From assembly GCA_000827325.1 (NCBI GenBank), contig KN832879.1:1302001-1366000 (forward strand): 64,000 nt of DNA, read 5' to 3'. This document shows, in pieces, positions 58,676 to 64,000 of this stretch. Origin of the DNA: Oidiodendron maius Zn (lineage: Eukaryota; Ascomycota; Leotiomycetes; Myxotrichaceae). Position 1 is the stretch's first letter; the number at the start of each line of letters is the position of its first letter. The notes beneath the pieces are model-generated. The model did not search any database. It had not been told where the DNA came from and was given only the letters and a program-made list of their open reading frames with translations. Position numbers and translations under genes: made by a program.

Positions 58676-58800
58676 AATGAAACAATAGAAACGTGACTAA
58701 GCAACCTGCGCAAAGCATCCGAAGGGTGAGGCGAGGGTGAGTAGCGCCTGAGCAAAGCGGCATTAGTAACCAGCCGAGTTGGAAGCAAAGTCAAATCAGT
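58676..58800 (+). repeat. Right half of dispersed repeat split by transposon
   Basis: It matches 49765-49860, including GAGGCGAGG and GAGTAGCGCCTGAG-like blocks. Confidence 0.65.
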
Positions 58801-59340
58801 TTCGGCGCAGATTACCAAAAATATTTCTGTCTAAATTAGGTGGAGAGGAAGTCGAGTTACAAGAAAGTGGGAGGGAAGAGGAAGAAGGCTCGAAAGAAGG
58901 CCGCGACTCAAATATAAAATACAGGAGATGGAATTATCTCAACCCCAGCTTCGGAACCACCAGCTCGGTAGCTAATCGCCGGCCGTAAGCTTCCGCAATG
59001 ACTGGGACCGTCACATTTGTATCCCAGCTATATCTCCCACCTGATCAGGTAGAGGAGTGACCTCTAGATGATAAAGAAGGAATTGCACTGATTCTTCAGC
59101 TGTGGTTATAGAATAGAGATGCAACTCAGAATCGGGTATAAGAAGGATACTCGGACATTCGGATCTGCGCAGATAGTCAGTATATCCGTAACGGGCGGAA
59201 ACAGAGCGATCAAGCGAACGCACAACATAAAGAGTGTAGGTATATAAACTTAGAACCAGAGAGACAATATAATGATCCACACTAATCACCTGTATTGAAC
59301 CTTACCTCGATGAATCCAGTGATCTTGTAACCTCTCACAA
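58801..59340. other. Intergenic with repeat relic
   Basis: No gene. 59140-59340 is related to 24205-24365 (blocks CATTCGGATC, TATATCCGTAACG, GATGAATCC). Confidence 0.45.
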
Positions 59341-61080
59341 TTATTTTGCTTTCTCCACCTTAGGTACCAACTCATCTGCCATAGCTTGGGCAATCGCAAC
59401 CATGAACATCACTGAAGCAAATTGCCCAAATGTGTCCAATCTATACTCAGCCAACTGATCGCTCAGCCACCCGGACTGTTCTACCCATCGACGAATATGG
59501 AATATTAACCATGTTCTATACGAGAAACCGGCAGCAGCAAAAAGCCATACCAGAAACAGGAAGGCCCAGTAATATAAATCCATCTTGTTACGATCATTCT
59601 CGTCCTCGATGTAATGACCTCTTCGGGTAATGCGTATGACACGATGTAGAAAACGTCCTATTACAACAAGACCTCCAATAACAAGTATCGAGATCCATGA
59701 TGCAAAGTCTTGTGAAGCTTCAGGGTTTGTTGTGGACTGACCTATAACAGCGTGGTTGTTGATCTGATCGGCCACGACATCTTGGAGGAAGGAAGGGTCC
59801 ATAAAGCACAAGACATTTAGGAAGATTTGGCTGTTGTGCCTGTCCTTGGATGGCATAGTCTCAGACGCGAACCCGGAGTTCAGTTCGAGTAATAGGGGAC
59901 CTCCTGAGGAGAGAACCAGCGACACGCCCAGAGCCAAGAATCTGAGAAGTCCAGCCAAGGGAGACTCAAAGTATCGCCGTACTACAGAAAAAGTGAGAAC
60001 CCCGTTTATGGCACTACCGAGCCATAGGTTAAGGGCTATTTTAAGGTGATATTGCGATAAAATACATTTTGCGGTGCCTTTCACGAAGAAACTGATGCTG
60101 AAAGCCAACGAAAGCAATATCTGGTTGTCAGAGATGCAGAAGAGGGCTGCCTCCAAGATATCGTAGATGTCATACGATTTCTCGAGCATCCTCTTCTCAT
60201 AAGAAGTGAGAGGTTCCAACACAAATTCAGTATCCTCATCCCGGTCCGGAGTGAAATTGGCTGGTTCCGACGCTGACAGAGCGTCTCCACCCTTGTCTAA
60301 GGGATTATAAGGTGGTTCTGATATAGACGAAGTGAATTTGGGTGGGTATGGATATGGTTGGATTTGGATCATATCATGATCCATTCCAGGCTGCTGTCGT
60401 GACAGATGTGCATTGTCGGAGTAGGTCTGAGTATATTCGCCTCTCGAATGTGACCGGGAAGCCCAGTATTCACGAAAAGGGTTGATGATTGGATCGATAC
60501 TAAGTAAAGGCATTAGCAGGTATACATTAAAGACTGGTAATGATGGAATGATCGATTTACAAGGCGCTTACATTCGGTTCTCGATCCAGCCAGTTCTATA
60601 TTCCTCAGGGCGGGGTCGGGGGATTGGAAGGCTGGCACTGAAGATAAAAGATGTGTTAGCTCTGAAACAGCCAATCTGAGAATAATGAAATACCCGCATA
60701 TCTATGCGTGAGGACAAGTTACTCACAAAGCTGGCCTAGAAGGATCCTTTTTGGCAATGTCTCCCCCCAAACAAATTATCCTAGACAAGACAATGGACAC
60801 AGCGATGAAAAGGAACAAGGCAGTCGAAGCAACAAAGGATGAGATTGTCTTCGATTATTAGCGTAGCCAGTATTATTATATACTTCAGTCTTACCCCAAT
60901 CCCCGCGATATCCGGGTCTGCCTCGAATGATCCAAATGTGACATTTCCAAAAGAGGCCACACTGGTATTTGTACTATCTGTGAATGCCGTTTCGCAGTTC
61001 AACGGCAGATCCGCGGCTGCACATTGGCCAATTATTGACGCGGAGACCCTGCCTGCGAGAGCAAGAATCGCGTTACCCAT
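59341..61080 (-). CDS. Multi-spanning membrane protein of unknown function (510 aa, 4 exons)
   Basis: Exons 61080-60895, 60848-60727, 60637-60572 and 60499-59341; introns of 46, 89 and 72 nt, all phase-consistent. The N-terminus MGNAILALAGRVSASIIGQC is followed by a hydrophobic helix in exon 2 (STALFLFIAVSIVLSRIIC). A polar loop (~130-215) comes next. The last ~290 residues then hold about five more likely membrane helices, for example ILLSLAFSISFFVKG, LLRFLALGVSLVLSS, ISILVIGGLVVIGRF and WAFLFLVWLFAAAGF. The arrangement resembles uncharacterised fungal plasma-membrane proteins; no transporter signature seen. Start ATG 61080 is the first in frame. The gene is intact. Confidence 0.8.
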
Positions 61081-62930
61081 GCTGTGAGTTTTAGAGGATT
61101 CAGTGGTTAGCGGATTATATAAAATCAAATGGACCTAAAACGATGTTATAACCAGGAGGGTAAAGAGAGGGCATGAAGTAACCTCAATAAAGAGTGCACA
61201 GGGAACAGAGTCCGGGTACTTGACCTAATATCGTTTCTCAAGAATTGAACGACTCAAGGGGGCTACGGCTACGAATCATGCCTTGGCGTTTAATGAAACA
61301 GTCCAAAGGGTCCAGCCTGGCCGACCGTAGGGCGGCCTTAGCGGCGTAGGAATTGGGGGATATTTCATGCTGCAAGAAGCTAAGCTGGACTTGTGCTAAC
61401 TTAGCAAGGTGCCATATACGTGTCGGCCCGTGAGTTGCTCATCCTAGCCCGAATGAGAAAGCCAACTCACGTTCTGATACTGCAACATTACTATCGTCAA
61501 GGGATGTGGAAGGGACGCAGGTGTGATGAGCACCGGCTCTGAGTGGTCGCTCGCCATGAGGAAGCGCTAGAGCAGGGTCGATAGGGGATAGGGACTGTCA
61601 TGGAGCACGGGCCAGTTCTTGTATGCTCGATGGGAACCAGCCAGAGGAAGCTCCACCCCTGAGTTTTCCCACTCCTAGCCTTTTTCTGGTCAGGGCCAAA
61701 CCGAGGCGGCGCTCTGGCGGGCGGGATGGGCGACATGGCCCCGTGCTTGTTTCCGCCCCGCCAGGGTCAACCTCCTAAGGCTGGCCGAGCGATTGGTCTA
61801 TAGGACAAGGCCGCGTCTCATCTACTGTATTATGTCGGCCTGACATGCTACAGTAGAACGCGCTTAGCCTAACCTTATTCGAGTGGAAGTGGCGTCTGAT
61901 TCCGACCCGTGGGTATGGTACGAAAAGTACGACAGCCGCGATACACGCATACAATTAACTCCCAAATCCATTCAACCCTCGCGCGTGTTGATGTTAATAT
62001 AAACGTCAAAGCATTAAATCATCAGGGCATCATAGCCGACCCGCTACCAGTCCCCCCAGCCGCAGCTCATGTGGTGCAGTTGAACGAGAAGTATTGGGTG
62101 CTGCTGTGCCTCGACCTGAAGGACTGCGCCTCGGGTGCGGGAGCCTTTTCCAACCGCCTGCGTACCTAACGGCACGTGGGGCTGATGCTGCAACCACAGG
62201 TCGATTAATACAGCTAGGCGTTCCCGTTCCAATCCGATTATTCGACAGTGGCCCTTCCCAGCCATGGTTAGGCGCCCGAGCCCATCCTTAACGTGTCGCT
62301 GGGCCTTACCAGTGCATGCACTATCCACCGAAGCATGGCCGCCCGTTTCAGACCCAAAGCCGAAGGCCATGAGATAGCACGGGAGCCCTACCCGCAATGT
62401 AAAGGGAGCGGCTGATGAGATGCCGTTAGCTCTAGGATTCTAGTAATCTATCTGGAAATCTTGATGTTGCCGTTCCAAACCAAGACTAATGCGGGAGGAG
62501 TCAGCCAGTGATTGGTCGTCTGTCCGTGTTTACCCGCGCACTGTGTTTATATTCGAGTCGCTCTCTGCAATCACGTCTTCTTCTTCTTCTTCTCCCTTTC
62601 GTTTAGTATTGATCTAGTTGCCATTAACTTACCTCCCGTCCCCTTGCGTCGTGAAGAAAAGGCTAGCTCTAAGCTGCTTTTTCTTCTCCAAGTATCTGCG
62701 GGCGCCAAAAGGTACGCCGCCCATCTTGTCCATAAGCCCATGTATGTATCTCGTAATGAATATCGACGCGGGTGTTCTCAAGCACGTACGTTCATGTTGT
62801 CTGGGGTACAAATTAAAGGGCACGTCGACAAAGTACGGTAAAATATTGAGCGAGTTGTCAAACCGTCAGTTACTAGCTAGCTTTTGTCTCTTCTATAGCA
62901 CCTAATACGGGAAACCCCGCTTTATGAACT
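61081..62930. other. Intergenic, 1.85 kb, relatively GC-rich
   Basis: Overlapping short frames on both strands without family motifs. A TTC microsatellite (about 62576-62596) is present. No gene recognised. Confidence 0.4.
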
Positions 62931-62936
62931 TACCGC

Positions 62937-63150
62937 CTGGTGTGAATATTTAGATGGGAGCAACTTTGAACGATCGATGCTCAAATACTCATCGATCTCT
63001 TCTCGAAGCCGATGGAGCGCATTCTTCATTCCCTCGCCATAGATGAGCAGCATATGTATGTGAAAATGCATGCTAGAGAGGCAAGCCTTTTTCCTCTTCA
63101 CGCCCTTCTGTCCGTGACATCCGCTCAGCGACACTAAATTTGCCTCATAT
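62937..63150 (-). pseudogene. HET-domain relic (C-terminal end of a HET-E-type domain)
   Basis: The minus strand reads MLLIYGEGMKNALHRLREEI then DEYLS, matching MPLIYGEGSAKAFKRLREEI at the end of the HET domain in the gene at 16.6-21.1 kb. Just upstream, in another frame, SVAERMSRTEGREEEKG matches the preceding FSIDERMQWAKTRQTKREED segment. The two parts are out of frame and nothing else of the domain remains. Confidence 0.7.
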
Positions 63151-63619
63151 AATGAGCAATAGTAGTTGCAGCTTTTTCACCTTGTTGACCTTGTAAGCTG
63201 TCACCAGGGTGCTTGTATAAATGGGGCTGGTATTATACCGCCTCGAGGTATGCCCACAACGGGGCCTCTTTGGCCATCATTCCGGGCTTTTCTAATAGGT
63301 CATGCAGCAGCACCCAAATCATCCTTCGCACTACGCAGTATTTAGATGGGCTCCCAGCACATACGCGCTTTGCGCATCCATTGACCCTCTCCACTGCCCC
63401 TCTATTTCTCCTTAGTGTCGTATCTGGCAGCACTTAACTTTCCCACTGCCAGTTGTGCAGTTGGTGATTTGGTTTCTCTAGAACTACATCCACAGCCAGC
63501 AAACACCCAAGAGGGGGTGCAACATTCTCGTATATCCTCGTCCAGTCAGGTGATTCTTGCGGTAGCCTGGCGACGAGGTGCAGCATCCCTGCCGCCAACT
63601 TCACCATATATAACCTCAG
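63151..63619. other. Intergenic, no gene recognised
   Basis: Open frames on the plus strand (for example 63415-63624) may belong to the decayed chitinase-like gene that follows, but I cannot align them. Confidence 0.35.
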
Positions 63620-64000
63620 CTTGACGCTCTGTTCAACCCCACCGTCGGAGAGCCCATTTGCCGCACGGCGGGCACGCTGCCGGACCTCTTCCTAAGGCCT
63701 AAATCGGACGGCACCTGTTACGGTACACTGTAAAGAGAGGCGAATACTGCGCGCTCAATGTGTCTAACAACTATATCGAGACGTGCAACAACCAGACATG
63801 GGGTTGGACTGGCCGCAACAACCAGCAGCTTGCCGCTAAATATGCCTTGGCATCGGCGTTCCTCCCATGCCGGCTATCATCGCCGGCGCTGAATGCAGTC
63901 CACAAATGGCTGGGATGACGAGGCGGGCTAACTGGAAGGATATCTCATCGTTGAACTCCTGCCAGCTGAACGCATATGTTGAGGTGAATCTCTCGTTGAC
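63620..64000 (+). pseudogene. LysM-containing chitinase-type relic (runs off right edge)
   Basis: The plus strand reads NPTVGEPICRTAG and SDGTCYG, then in a second frame RGEYCALNVSNNYIE and CNNQTWGWTG, then in a third frame PMPAIIAGAECSPQMAGM and WKDISSLNSCQLNA. These are successive parts of the LysM and hinge region found ahead of the CBM18 and GH18 domains in fungal subgroup C chitinases. A TAA near 63731 and two frame changes break it. Where the first CBM18 cysteines should follow, the sequence reads AYVEV. The rest lies beyond the window. It is a decayed gene copy or fragment. Confidence 0.6.

Noticed and set aside
61490-62400. Possible gene in the GC-richer stretch
   Set aside because: Frames on both strands are short and overlapping with no conserved pattern; left as intergenic.

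Overview
The window is nuclear DNA of a filamentous ascomycete (Pezizomycotina). The evidence is the many short GT-AG introns of about 45-90 nt, fungal gene families (HET, NACHT, Zn2Cys6, CBM1), and transposons carrying C-to-T / G-to-A damage of the kind left by repeat-induced point mutation (RIP). I assembled multi-exon genes by hand from splice sites and reading-frame phase; every intact model closes in frame.

Layout. 1-545: start of a D-amino-acid-oxidase-like gene running off the left edge. 1,224-7,759: two tandem Mutator-like (MULE) transposons inserted at the same 9-bp target. 9.2-10.0 kb: a PaiB-like FMN-binding protein. 11.7-14.6 kb: a secreted DUF5695-type protein. 15.6-16.3 kb: a 661-bp MITE-like element with ~129-bp inverted repeats. 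16.6-21.1 kb: an intact HET-NACHT-WD40 gene with 13 near-identical WD40 repeats. 21.7-22.9 kb: a secreted CBM1 + CE2-like esterase. 24.5-27.4 kb: a 952-aa protein of unknown function with a Cys/His-rich N-terminus. 28.0-31.4 kb: two decayed genes (F-box protein, Zn2Cys6 regulator). 32.0-37.9 kb: a short-chain dehydrogenase, a GH3 beta-glucosidase relic, a saponin-hydrolase-like secreted enzyme and an enoyl-CoA hydratase. 39.8-43.1 kb: an 8-exon fusion of an NRPS-type adenylation domain with a membrane ferric-reductase-like module. 45.4-48.9 kb: a HET protein with a long N-terminal extension. 51.4-54.8 kb: an NLR-like protein (serine-hydrolase fold, NACHT, ankyrin repeats). 56.8-58.7 kb: a pogo/Fot1-type transposon nested in an older repeat. 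59.3-61.1 kb: a multi-spanning membrane protein. 62.9-64.0 kb: HET and LysM-chitinase relics.

Overall this is an accessory, repeat-rich region. Its theme is fungal non-self recognition: three large intact HET/NLR-class genes plus one HET relic. Among them sit secreted carbohydrate- or glycoside-directed enzymes, a possible small metabolic group, and dead genes. Nothing shows that these genes form one pathway; the HET/NLR genes look like members of a recognition repertoire sitting among transposons. All functions are assigned by reading motifs, without database searches.
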